In this document: positions 25,617-34,574 of the stretch, in pieces
Layout: each line of letters starts with the position of its first letter
Numbering within the stretch: position 1 is the first letter of the stretch
Source of the DNA: JBLNDJ01 sp050261515
Lineage (GTDB): Bacteria > Acidobacteriota > Terriglobia > Bryobacterales > Bryobacteraceae
NCBI GenBank assembly: GCA_050261515.1
Contig: JBLNDJ010000060.1
Location: 186,001 to 250,000, forward strand
Reading direction: 5' to 3'
Length of the DNA: 64,000 nucleotides
The notes under the pieces: model-generated
Seen by the model: only the letters and a program-made list of their open reading frames with translations
What the model was told of the DNA's origin: nothing
Databases searched by the model: none
Translations under genes and position numbers: made by a program

Positions 25617-27076
25617 TAGTCCTCCCCGCCCGCAACCGCCGGCTCCTCATCCGCGGCCGGCGCGCTTTTCCGGCCGCCGAGCAACGACCCTGCCACCAGT
25701 CCCGCAAACGCCAGCGCGAACGCGCCCAACCCCGCCCAGGCCGCCGGCCACCGCAGCACGAAGAACGCGAGCGACCCCGCCGCCCCGCCCAGCATCGCCG
25801 CGTACCCGCCCGCCACATTCGCGCGCTTCCAGTACAAACCCCCGACGATCGCCGCAAACGACCCGCCCAGGAAAATTGTCGCCGTAATGTTCAGGTAGAA
25901 GTACGCCGGGCCCGGCAACGTGTACCACAGCCCCCAGAACATCACGAACAGGCTCACGAACAGGTTCGTCGCGCGGTTCAGCCGCACCTGCGCGCGTGCA
26001 CTGAGCGGCTCGCGGCGCAGCGGCCCTACTATGTCCTGCGCGATCACCGAGCTCCACCCGAGCAGGTACGAGCTGTTCACCGACATCGTCGCCGCGAGCA
26101 TGCCCGCCACCACGATGCCGCGCAGCCCGTCCGGCAGGATGCGGGCCAGCATTGAGGGCATGGCGTTCAGCGACTCCTGCCCCGGCCCCAGCATCGCCAG
26201 CGCCGCGATTCCCCAGATCATCGGCAGCATGCCGCGGCCGAAGAAGATGAACCCGGTCCACGTGAACACCTTTTTCGTGATCGCGGCGTCGCGTGTCGAG
26301 AAGGTCCGCATCGCCGTCGTCTGCCAGCACGTGCTCATCGCCATCCAGAAAAGCAGCTGAAAGCCGATGAACGTCCACCCGAACTGTGGATTCGCCACCG
26401 GGTCGAACCCGCTCGCGCCCATCGTGCTCAGAACGGCGTCGTGCATCTTCTGCCACCCCGCCGCGTGGATCGACAGCGCCGTCACGATCAGTGCCGCGGC
26501 GCTCAAGGCCACGAACTGTATGAAGTCCGTAATCACGACCGAGACCATCCCGCCGAGCACCGTGTAGAGCAGCTCGAGCAGCAGAATGCCCGTCATGACC
26601 CAGTTCAGGTACTCCATCGGGATACCGCTCAAAATCGCCAGGAACGTACCCTCGATCTTGAGAAACACCCCCATGTTGAGGATGCCGCCCGTCGCCACCA
26701 GCACGCCCGTCAGCACGCGCAGGTTGCGGCTGTAGCGCCGCTCGAAAAACTCCGGCACGGTCATGAGCTGCATCTCGCGCAGGCGCTTGATGACGAATCC
26801 GCTGCGGCCGAGCAGCAGCATCACCGCGCCGGCGATCAGCCCGTTGATGAACGACGCGTAGCCGGCCTTGTAGCCCAGCTCGGCGTAATACATGAACGTG
26901 ACCGTGCCGATCTCAGTCGCCGCCAGCGTCGAGATCCCAAGGTAAAGCCCGATCCCGCGCCCCGCCACCAGAAAATCGGAAGGCCCCGAGATGTACTTCT
27001 TCCCGTACAGCCCCGCCGCCATCGACAGCGCGAGGTAAACCAGGACGATCGACCAATCGAGAAGCGTGAAGTTCAC
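25616..27076 (-). CDS. sodium:solute symporter (SSS family)
   Basis: This 486-residue membrane protein is a member of the sodium:solute symporter family (PutP/SglT type), with about thirteen helices in the LeuT fold. The N-terminus (LLDWSIVLVYLALSMAAGLY) and DFLVAGRGIGLYLGISTLAA in helix 2 are typical, as are VLGGMVSVVITDFIQFV and GLRGIVVAGMLAATMSVNSS, which carries the Na2-site serines. The C-terminal ~25 residues are charged and disordered. It is the first gene of a four-gene operon with a small barrel protein, a peptidase and a microprotein, so the cargo may be a peptide- or amino-acid-like compound; this is inference. Confidence 0.9.
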   Translation of the reverse strand: MNFTLLDWSIVLVYLALSMAAGLYGKKYISGPSDFLVAGRGIGLYLGISTLAATEIGTVTFMYYAELGYKAGYASFINGLIAGAVMLLLGRSGFVIKRLREMQLMTVPEFFERRYSRNLRVLTGVLVATGGILNMGVFLKIEGTFLAILSGIPMEYLNWVMTGILLLELLYTVLGGMVSVVITDFIQFVALSAAALIVTALSIHAAGWQKMHDAVLSTMGASGFDPVANPQFGWTFIGFQLLFWMAMSTCWQTTAMRTFSTRDAAITKKVFTWTGFIFFGRGMLPMIWGIAALAMLGPGQESLNAMPSMLARILPDGLRGIVVAGMLAATMSVNSSYLLGWSSVIAQDIVGPLRREPLSARAQVRLNRATNLFVSLFVMFWGLWYTLPGPAYFYLNITATIFLGGSFAAIVGGLYWKRANVAGGYAAMLGGAAGSLAFFVLRWPAAWAGLGAFALAFAGLVAGSLLGGRKSAPAADEEPAVAGGED

Positions 27077-27106
27077 AGAACCGTATCGTAGCGCACGCGT
27101 GTGCTT

Positions 27107-27112
27107 TACTAT
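27107..27112 (+). promoter_or_regulatory. -10 hexamer directly before the NagB-like gene
   Basis: TACTAT lies five bases before the ATG at 27118 and no Shine-Dalgarno is present, so a leaderless transcript is likely. No clear -35 is seen. The 41-bp gap to the divergent symporter gene must hold both promoters. Confidence 0.35.
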
Positions 27113-27117
27113 TTCCT

Positions 27118-27999
27118 ATGCTTGCATTGAAGTCTCTGCGCGAGTGGTGCGCCGTTCCGTACACGGAGCTCGAACGCCACCCCGCGCGCAAAGTCCCCTT
27201 CCGCCTGTGCCGCGATTCGGCCGAGATGGGCGCGCTCATGGCCCGAGAGCTGGCGGACGAGATCCGCCTGCACAACGAGCGCGGCGAGCCCACTCGCGCG
27301 ATCATCCCGTGCGGGCCATCGTGCTGGTACGCGCCTTTCGCGGAACTGGTGAACCGCGAGCGCCTCAGCCTGAAGCGGCTCGTTGTGTTCCACATGGACG
27401 AGTGCCTGGACTGGCAGGCGCGCGAGCTGCCCCGCGCGCATCCTTATAGTTTTCGCGGCTTCATGGAGCGCCACTTCTACGGCCCGATCGCGCCCGAGCT
27501 CGCCGTGCCGGAGGAAGCCCGCCACTGGCTCACGCCGCGCAACATTGACGAGATCCGCGACCGCATCGCCGCCGCTCCCATCGACATCACCTATGGCGGC
27601 TGGGGGCAGGACGGCCATATCGCCTACAACCAGGCGCGCCGCCATCCCTTCAGCCAAGTCACGATCGACGACGTGCGCGAGTCCACCGTGCGCGTGCAGG
27701 AAAACAACATCGACACGATCCTCGCCCTCGCGCAGCGCACCTTCGGCGCCGCCTACCAGTTCGTGCCGCCGATGTCGGTCACGCTCGGCGTCAAGGAGTG
27801 CCTCTCTGCGAAGAAGGTGCGCGTGTTCAGCGACACCGGAACGTGGAAGCAGACGGCCCTGCGCGTCGCGCTGTTCGGCCCCCTGACACCCGAGTATCCG
27901 CTCACGCTGCTACAGGAACATCCGGACGCCCTGATCACCGCGACGGTCGAGACTGCGCGCCACCCCATCGCCGAACATCCGGAATGGGACCTGGGATGA
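27118..27999 (+). CDS. NagB-like sugar-phosphate isomerase/deaminase
   Basis: The 293-residue protein has the fold of glucosamine-6-phosphate deaminase and 6-phosphogluconolactonase. Asp94 in VVFHMDECLDW matches the ring-opening/proton-transfer Asp72 of E. coli NagB. Asp165 and His167 in GGWGQDGHIAYNQ match Asp141 and His143, but Gln172 stands where the third relay residue, Glu148, is expected. The change suggests an altered substrate or reaction. It is coupled by an ATGA overlap to a PfkB kinase, so the pair probably acts on one sugar phosphate. The precise substrate is unknown. Confidence 0.8.
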   Translation: MLALKSLREWCAVPYTELERHPARKVPFRLCRDSAEMGALMARELADEIRLHNERGEPTRAIIPCGPSCWYAPFAELVNRERLSLKRLVVFHMDECLDWQARELPRAHPYSFRGFMERHFYGPIAPELAVPEEARHWLTPRNIDEIRDRIAAAPIDITYGGWGQDGHIAYNQARRHPFSQVTIDDVRESTVRVQENNIDTILALAQRTFGAAYQFVPPMSVTLGVKECLSAKKVRVFSDTGTWKQTALRVALFGPLTPEYPLTLLQEHPDALITATVETARHPIAEHPEWDLG

Positions 28000-28970
28000 A
28001 GCCCGTTCGCTATCGCGCGCTCTGCGGCACCGGAGGCATCGGCGCCGGGAGTTTCTTCGCCATCAGCGGCAACGCGACCCTCGGGCGCGAGGAGAGCCGC
28101 GCCGGACGTTTCCTCGACCGCCGCGATTACTGCAAGCTGCACATCATCGCGCACTACACGCGCGCGCTGCTCGGGCCGGAGTTCACGGCAATCGCGATCG
28201 GCCGAGTGGGCGCGGACGACACCGGCGCGCGCCTCGTCGCCGAGATGGAAGCCGCCGGGCTCGACGTCCGCTACGTCGAGCGCGCGCCCGGCGAGCAGAC
28301 GCTTTTCTCGTTCTGCTTCGTCTACCCCGACGGCAGCGGCGGCAACCTGACCACGGAGGACTCGGCCTCCTCGAAAGTGGACGCGGCCTACGTCGCGCGC
28401 GCCGAAGACGATTTCCGGCGCAACCGCGGGCAGGGCATCGCGCTCGCCGCGCCCGAGGTCCCGCTTGAAGCCCGCGCGGCGCTCCTGCGCCTGGGGACGC
28501 GCTACGAATTCTTCCGCGCGGCCTCGTTCACATCGCAGGAAAGTCCCGAGGCGCTCGCCATGGGCCTGCTGAAGGAAGTGGATCTGGTTGCGCTCAACCG
28601 CAGCGAATCGGAAGCCGTGCTGGGCGCCTCGTTCGATCCGGACCGCACCATCGAGCGCCTCCGCCGGGAGAACCCCGCGCTCCGCGTTTCGATCACCGCC
28701 GGGGCTGACGGAAGCTGGTATGCGGACACCGGCGCCGCCCCGCATTTCGCTCCCGCGCTCCGCGTCCCCGTCGAGACAACAGCCGGCGCCGGAGACGCCC
28801 ACCTCGGAGCGCTGCTCGCAGGCATCGCCGCCGGCCTCGACCCCGCCGCGGCCCACGAGCTTGCTTCGCTGGTGGCGGCCTACTCCGTCACCTCGCCGCA
28901 CACCATCCACCCGAACGTGACCCACGAAGCCCTGCGCGCCTTCGCCGCCCGCTACGGCTCCGGCGGCTGA
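27996..28970 (+). CDS. PfkB family carbohydrate kinase
   Basis: The 324-residue product belongs to the ribokinase/PfkB family, which phosphorylates sugars, nucleosides or sugar phosphates with ATP. The C-terminal signature is present as ETTAGAGDAHLGALLAG, with the GAGD anion hole and its catalytic Asp; AIGRVGADDTGARLVAEME is the N-terminal family signature. The opening CGTGGIGAGSFFAISGNATL differs from typical ribokinases, hinting at an unusual substrate. The ATG at 27996 overlaps the stop of the NagB-like gene; upstream frame is shadow. It is convergent with the ABC permease gene 27 bp downstream. Confidence 0.85.
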   Translation: MKPVRYRALCGTGGIGAGSFFAISGNATLGREESRAGRFLDRRDYCKLHIIAHYTRALLGPEFTAIAIGRVGADDTGARLVAEMEAAGLDVRYVERAPGEQTLFSFCFVYPDGSGGNLTTEDSASSKVDAAYVARAEDDFRRNRGQGIALAAPEVPLEARAALLRLGTRYEFFRAASFTSQESPEALAMGLLKEVDLVALNRSESEAVLGASFDPDRTIERLRRENPALRVSITAGADGSWYADTGAAPHFAPALRVPVETTAGAGDAHLGALLAGIAAGLDPAAAHELASLVAAYSVTSPHTIHPNVTHEALRAFAARYGSGG

Positions 28971-28997
28971 ACGGTCACCCACTCCATCTCGACCCGG

Positions 28998-31385
28998 CTA
29001 TTCGTACCGCAGCGCCTCGATCGGCTCGACGCGCGTTGCCCGCCGCGCCGGAATGTAGCTCGCCATAAGCGCCACCGCCGCGAGCCCTACCGCCACAACG
29101 GCGAACGTCGCCGGATCGGTCGCGTTCACTCCATACAGCAGCGAGCTCAGCACGCGCGTCAGCGCGAGCGCGCCCGCAAGCCCCAGCGCGATCCCCACCA
29201 GCGCGGTGCGCATCGCTCCGCCCACCACCAGCTTCAGCACGTCGCCCGGCCCCGCGCCGAGCGCGATCCGTATCCCCACATCGTGCTTCTGCCGGTTCAC
29301 CGTGTAAGACATCACTCCGTAAATCCCGATCGCCGCGAGCGCCAGCGCCAGCAGCGCGAACGCGCTCAGCAGCGCCAGCGTGAACCGCGACGAGGAGGCC
29401 GACCCCGCCACCAGCTCGTCCATCGTCTTGATGTTGTACACCGGCTGGCCCGCGTCCACCGACCACACCGAGCGCTTGATCGCGTTCACGAAATTCCGCG
29501 GATCGGACGCCGTCCGCACCACCAGGCTCATCCGCCGCTCGCTGCCGATCAGGTAGGGGAAGTAAACCGTCGGCCGCGGCTGCTTGTTCAACCCGCCGTG
29601 CCGCACCTGCCCCGCGACGCCGACAATCTCACAAGTCGCGTGGAACTGCTCGAACGTTAGCCGGTGCCCCACCGGGTCTTCGTTCGGAAAATAGGGCCGC
29701 GCCAGCGCCTGGTCCACAATCGCGACGCACGGCGCCTCGCGCGTATCGAGATCGCCGAAATGCCGCCCGCGCAGCAGCGGGATGCTCATCGCGCGGAAGT
29801 AATCCGGACTGATCACGCGGTAGTCGGCCTCCATGCGCTGGCCCGCCGCGATCGCCGACCGCCCCTCGATCGAGAACGCCGCCTTGTCCTCGTACCCGGT
29901 CAGCGGCACGATCGACGTCAGCGCCGCCACGCGCACGCCCGGCAGCGCCTGCACGGCTTGCAGGAATCGCTGGAACACGCGCGGCCGCTCCTCGTCTTTG
30001 CGGTACTTCGAGTCCGTCGGCAGCTCCATCTCGAGCGCCAGCACGTGGCTCGGACGGAACCCCGGGTTCACTCGCTGCAACTGCCAGAAGCTGCGAATCA
30101 TGAGGCCCGCGCCGGTGAGCAGCACCAGCGCAAGCGCCACCTCGGCAACCACCAGCGCCCCGCGCAGCCGCTGATGGCCGGACGCCGACGATGACCGCCC
30201 GCCCTCTTTCAGCGCCAACGATGCTCCGGCCCGCGTCACCGCGAACGCCGGCGCCAGGCCGAACAGAACGCCGGTCCCGACCGACACGGCGGCCGTGAAC
30301 AGCAGCACCCAGCGGTCGAATCCCAGCTCCGGCATTGATACAGCCTCGGGAAGCAGCGCCGCCAGCGCGCGCATACCCCACACCGCGAACAGCAGCCCGA
30401 GCGCGCCGCCCGCAAGCCCGAGCAGCACGCTTTCCGTGAGGAACTGCCGGACCAGCCGCGCGCGGCTCGCCCCCACCGCGGTCCGGATCGCGACTTCCTT
30501 CAGCCGCCCCGAGCCGCGCGCAAGCAGCAGGTTCGCAACGTTCGTGCACGCAATCAGCAGCACGAACGCCACCGCGCCCAGCAGCACGAGCAGCGCCGGC
30601 CGGATCGACTCTACCAGCACATTCCCCAGCGGCTCGACCGTCACGCGCCAGTCGCGCATCCCGGCATGGCTTTCGGAGATGCGGCGGGCGATTCCATCCA
30701 TCTCGGCCCGCGCCTGCTCGACCGTAACGCCGGGCTTCAGCCGCGCAAACACGCCGAGCCGCCGCTCGTCCCGCGGCATGCCCCGCAGCTCCTGGTCGGG
30801 CCACGGCACGAAGGCTTCCTCGGGAGTGGGGAACCAGAAATCGCGCGCGAGCACGCCGATCACGGTGTAGGCCAACCCGTCCACCATGTACGTCTTGCCC
30901 GTGATGTTCGGGTCCGCGCCCATGCGGCGCCGCCAGAAGCCGTCGGTGATGACGAGCACGTTCTGCCGCCCGCCGCTCGCTTCCGCCGGGGAGAAGAGGC
31001 GGCCGATCTGCGCCTTCGCGCCGAGCATGGTGAAGAAGTTCGTCGTCACGCGCATCCCGGGAATCTGCTCGGGCTCGCCCAGGCCGGTGAGCGTGCCCGT
31101 GCCGGGCTCGTGCAGCGACATGTCCTCGAACAGCGTGGCCTGTTGCTTCCAATCGGAAAACGTCGCGCCGGAGACGGGGGACCGGCTCCACCCCTCGCGC
31201 ACGTTGTTCTCCCACAGCACCACGATGCGGCCGGGGTCCTTGTACGGCAGGGGCCGCAGCAGCACCGCGTTGACCACCGAGAAAATCGCCGTGTTCGCTC
31301 CGATGCCGAGCGCCAGCGCCAACAGAGCGACCAGCGTGAAGCCGGGATTCTTCCGGAGCGTCCGAACAGCGTAACGTATGTCCAC
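28998..31385 (-). CDS. ADOP-type MacB-like ABC transporter permease (second copy)
   Basis: This 795-residue permease is of the duplicated MacB/FtsX-like type common in Acidobacteria (ADOP). One helix follows the N-terminus (NPGFTLVALLALALGIGANT), then a large periplasmic MacB-PCD domain, three helices (from about 265), a second periplasmic domain and three more helices. It ends with the usual YIPARRATRVEPIEALRYE. The GTG at 31385 has GGGAGG just upstream. It follows the other permease after 9 bp in an operon with an ATPase and an adaptor, so together they probably form a tripartite exporter or a mechanotransmission device. Cargo is unknown. Confidence 0.9.
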   Translation of the reverse strand: MDIRYAVRTLRKNPGFTLVALLALALGIGANTAIFSVVNAVLLRPLPYKDPGRIVVLWENNVREGWSRSPVSGATFSDWKQQATLFEDMSLHEPGTGTLTGLGEPEQIPGMRVTTNFFTMLGAKAQIGRLFSPAEASGGRQNVLVITDGFWRRRMGADPNITGKTYMVDGLAYTVIGVLARDFWFPTPEEAFVPWPDQELRGMPRDERRLGVFARLKPGVTVEQARAEMDGIARRISESHAGMRDWRVTVEPLGNVLVESIRPALLVLLGAVAFVLLIACTNVANLLLARGSGRLKEVAIRTAVGASRARLVRQFLTESVLLGLAGGALGLLFAVWGMRALAALLPEAVSMPELGFDRWVLLFTAAVSVGTGVLFGLAPAFAVTRAGASLALKEGGRSSSASGHQRLRGALVVAEVALALVLLTGAGLMIRSFWQLQRVNPGFRPSHVLALEMELPTDSKYRKDEERPRVFQRFLQAVQALPGVRVAALTSIVPLTGYEDKAAFSIEGRSAIAAGQRMEADYRVISPDYFRAMSIPLLRGRHFGDLDTREAPCVAIVDQALARPYFPNEDPVGHRLTFEQFHATCEIVGVAGQVRHGGLNKQPRPTVYFPYLIGSERRMSLVVRTASDPRNFVNAIKRSVWSVDAGQPVYNIKTMDELVAGSASSSRFTLALLSAFALLALALAAIGIYGVMSYTVNRQKHDVGIRIALGAGPGDVLKLVVGGAMRTALVGIALGLAGALALTRVLSSLLYGVNATDPATFAVVAVGLAAVALMASYIPARRATRVEPIEALRYE

Positions 31386-31394
31386 AAAACCTCC

Positions 31395-33815
31395 CTACTC
31401 GCAGCGAAGCGCGATCATGGGGTCCACGTGCGCGGCGCGGCGCGCGGGGATGTAAGCCGCCGCGATTGCGGCAGCGCAGAGCAGCGCGGCGGTGGCCAGG
31501 TAAGCCGCGGGATCCGTCGCCCGCACGCCGAACAGCAGCGTCGAGATCAGCCGTGTGACCGCCAGCGCGCCCGCAATGCCCACCGCGAGCCCGCCGGCGA
31601 GCACGAGCGCCACGTCGCGCATCACCATGCCCCGCACCGCGCCGGCCGTCGCGCCGAGCGCCATGCGGATCCCGATCTCGCGCGTGCGCTGCTCGACCGC
31701 GAACGCGACCACGCCATAGATGCCCGCGGCCGCGAGCATAAGCGCCAGCGCGCCCATCCCCGCCGCGAGCGAAGCGAGCAGCCGTTCCTGCGAGAGCGCC
31801 GAGTCGAGGAAGACGCGCAGCGTCTGGCCTTCGCTCACCGGAAGATCGCGGTCGAGCTCTCGTATGCGCGCGCGGACGGCGCCGAGCACAGGAGCCGCCG
31901 GCCCCGCGGTCCGCATCTCGAGCGTCGCGTCCCCGAACGCACGCCCTGCGATCGGGATATAGAACCCGGGCCGTTTCTCGTCGCGGAAATTCCGGAATTT
32001 CCCGTCGCGGACCACGCCCACCACTTCGTAGGCGTCCCCCGCGTTGCCTGAAGGCGCGCCTCGCCGGAACTGCTTGCCGATCGGGTCCGCGCCGGGAAAG
32101 AACTCGCGCGCGAACATCTCGTTGATCACGGCCCCGCGCACGTCGCGTGCATCGAAGTCCCGCCCGCGCACGAGCGGAACGCCCGCGATGTTGAAGTATC
32201 CGGACGAGACGGCGTTAAAGTCCACCTGCATCTCGGGGTGGTTCGCCGCCGACACGTCCGTTCCGCCGCGCCTGCCGCGCCACGGCACGATCCACACCAG
32301 CGCCGCGCTGCGCACGCCGGGCACGGTTCGGACGCTCTCGAGCACGCGCGGATAGAACCGCTTCGTCTCCGTCTCGTCGAAACCGCGCGAGGCGAAATCC
32401 AGCGTCATGAGCGCAATATCGTCTTGCGCCTTCGCGGTGACGTGCTCGGCCCGCGCGTTCTGCAACGTTCGGACGAACAGCGCCGCGCCGGCCACCAGCA
32501 CCACCGAGAACGCAATTTGCGCCGCCACGAGCGCGCCGCGAAGCCGGAAGTGCCCGCCGCCATCGGTCTTCATCCCCGTGACGAGGCTGCTGCGCGAAGC
32601 CTGAATCGCGGGCGCAAGCCCGGACGCGATCCCCGTCGCCACGGTCACCGCGAAGCAGAACCCGAACACGCGGAAGTCGAACCCGGGATCGAGCGCCAGC
32701 CGGATCCCGAAGGGCTGCTGGAACTGCTCGAGAAAACCCGCCACCCACGCCGCCACGAGCAGCCCCGCCGCGCCGCCCATCGCGGAAACCAGCAGGCTCT
32801 CGATAAGCAGTTGCCGCACGATCCGCCCGCGCCCCGCCCCGAGCGCCAGCCGCACCGCAAGTTCCCTGCGCCGCTTCGACGCCCGCGCCAGCATCATGTT
32901 CGCGATGTTGAAGCACGCGATGAGCAGCACTAGCCCCACCGCCGCCATCAGCGCGCCGAGCACCGTGACCACCGAGCCGCGCCGCCCCGGCCAGAAGCGC
33001 GCCTGCGCGACCGGCAGCAGCGTCGCCGTGAGCCTGACCTCGCGGTCTGGACGCTCCCGGTCAAGCCGCGCGCCCAGCACCGCCGCCTCCGCCCGCGCTT
33101 CTTCGAGGGTCACGCCCGGCTTCAGCCGCGCCGTGACCAGGTACGACTGCATACCCCAGGAGCGCATGATGTCGTACCGGTCCATCGCCGGGACGGCCTG
33201 CCGGAACGACGCAACCGGGACCCACACCGAGGGTGGCTCATCCCAATCCATCACGATGCCGCGAAAGTCCTCCGGCGCGACTCCGACTATGGTGAACGTC
33301 CCCGTGCCCACGCGAAGCGTCCGGCCGATCGCCTGCGGATCGCCGTTGAGCCGCCCCTGCCAGAACCCGTGGCTGATCACGGCAACCGCCTCGTTCGCAT
33401 CGCCCGGCCCGAGCAGCCGCCCCGCGGCCGCGCCGAGCCCGAGCACGCGGAAATACTCGGGACTCACGAGCTCGCCCGAAACGCTCTCTGCCGCGCCGCC
33501 GGGCCGCGTCAGCACCGGCACCCGCAGATACGCCGTCATCGCCGCGAACGACCGGCTGTTCGCTTTGTGGTATTCAAACTCCGGATACGAGCACGGAGTG
33601 AAATACGAGGTATCCGCGGCGCCTTGCTGATAGAGGGAAACAAGCCGCCCCGGCTCGTGCGCCCGAAGCGGCTTCAGAAGGACCGAATCGACGAAGCTGA
33701 AGATCGCCGTGTTCGCGCCGATGCCCAAAGCGAGCGACAGCGCGGCCACGGCGGTAAACCCCGGGCTGTTCCGCAGCACACGGAGCCCGTACCTCACATC
33801 CTGAAACATGTTCAT
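31395..33815 (-). CDS. ADOP-type MacB-like ABC transporter permease (first copy)
   Basis: This is an 806-residue paralogue of the next permease with the same plan: helix 1 in NSPGFTAVAALSLALGIGAN, a MacB-PCD domain, a three-helix block with RRRELAVRLALGAGRGRIVR, a second periplasmic domain, and a three-helix end with REIGIRMALGATAGAVRGMV. It closes with YIPARRAAHVDPMIALRCE. The ATG at 33815 is chosen; a second ATG at 33809 is possible. It lies 30 bp after the ATPase gene. Two complete permeases could pair as a heterodimer with one ATPase; that is inference. Confidence 0.9.
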   Translation of the reverse strand: MNMFQDVRYGLRVLRNSPGFTAVAALSLALGIGANTAIFSFVDSVLLKPLRAHEPGRLVSLYQQGAADTSYFTPCSYPEFEYHKANSRSFAAMTAYLRVPVLTRPGGAAESVSGELVSPEYFRVLGLGAAAGRLLGPGDANEAVAVISHGFWQGRLNGDPQAIGRTLRVGTGTFTIVGVAPEDFRGIVMDWDEPPSVWVPVASFRQAVPAMDRYDIMRSWGMQSYLVTARLKPGVTLEEARAEAAVLGARLDRERPDREVRLTATLLPVAQARFWPGRRGSVVTVLGALMAAVGLVLLIACFNIANMMLARASKRRRELAVRLALGAGRGRIVRQLLIESLLVSAMGGAAGLLVAAWVAGFLEQFQQPFGIRLALDPGFDFRVFGFCFAVTVATGIASGLAPAIQASRSSLVTGMKTDGGGHFRLRGALVAAQIAFSVVLVAGAALFVRTLQNARAEHVTAKAQDDIALMTLDFASRGFDETETKRFYPRVLESVRTVPGVRSAALVWIVPWRGRRGGTDVSAANHPEMQVDFNAVSSGYFNIAGVPLVRGRDFDARDVRGAVINEMFAREFFPGADPIGKQFRRGAPSGNAGDAYEVVGVVRDGKFRNFRDEKRPGFYIPIAGRAFGDATLEMRTAGPAAPVLGAVRARIRELDRDLPVSEGQTLRVFLDSALSQERLLASLAAGMGALALMLAAAGIYGVVAFAVEQRTREIGIRMALGATAGAVRGMVMRDVALVLAGGLAVGIAGALAVTRLISTLLFGVRATDPAAYLATAALLCAAAIAAAYIPARRAAHVDPMIALRCE

Positions 33816-33845
33816 GTGGGGCAGGCTCCCGGCCGGCCCGGCGGA

Positions 33846-34559
33846 CTAATCCGTAGCCCCGGCCGGAATATCCGCGCTCTCCTCGACGACGCGCCCGTCG
33901 AACAGGTGAATCGACCGGTCCGCATACGCCGCATACCGCGGGTCGTGCGTCACCATAATGATGGTCGCCCCCGCCCGGTGCAGCTCACGCATCAGGTCCA
34001 TCACCGCCTCGCCGTTCTTCGAGTCGAGGTTTCCGGTCGGCTCGTCCGCCAGCAGGATCAGCGGATCGCCCACCAGCGCGCGCGCCACCGCGACGCGCTG
34101 CTGCTGGCCGCCCGAGAGCTGCGCCGGATAGTGCTTCATCCGGTGCGACATCCCGACGCGCTCGAGCGCCGCCTGGCACCGCTTCTTCCGCTCGCTCGAC
34201 GGCATCCCGCGATACGTCAGCGGCAGCTCGACGTTCTCGTACACCGTGAGGTCGCCGATCAGGTTGAACGCCTGGAAGATGAACCCGATTTCCCGGTTGC
34301 GGATCCTGGCCCGCTCGCTCGCCTTCAGGTTTTCGACGGCCTTGTTGTTAAGGATGTACTGTCCGCCGGTGGGCGAATCGAGCAGCCCCAGAATGGACAG
34401 CAGCGTGGATTTGCCGCACCCGGACGGCCCGGCGATCGAAATGTACTCGCCGCGCTTGACCTCGAGGTGAATGCCATCGAGCGCGTGCGTCTCCATCTCG
34501 TCGGTGAGAAACACCTTCGTCACGCCTTCAAGGCGAATGAGGACTTCATTGTTGTTCAT
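33846..34559 (-). CDS. ABC transporter ATPase (MacB/LolD type)
   Basis: The 237-residue ATPase powers the two adjacent permeases. All motifs are present: Walker A GPSGCGKSTLL, Q-loop IFQAFNLIGDLT, signature LSGGQQQRVAVARAL, Walker B ILLADEPTGNLD and the H-loop IIMVTHDPRYAAYA. The LolD/MacB subgroup is indicated by the IGFIFQ and DEPTGNLDSKNG wording. The start at 34559 (MNNNEVLIRLEGV) has GGGAG about six bases upstream, better than the codon at 34574. It lies between the adaptor and the permeases in one operon. Confidence 0.93.
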   Translation of the reverse strand: MNNNEVLIRLEGVTKVFLTDEMETHALDGIHLEVKRGEYISIAGPSGCGKSTLLSILGLLDSPTGGQYILNNKAVENLKASERARIRNREIGFIFQAFNLIGDLTVYENVELPLTYRGMPSSERKKRCQAALERVGMSHRMKHYPAQLSGGQQQRVAVARALVGDPLILLADEPTGNLDSKNGEAVMDLMRELHRAGATIIMVTHDPRYAAYADRSIHLFDGRVVEESADIPAGATD

Positions 34560-34574
34560 CGCGAACTCCCTCAA

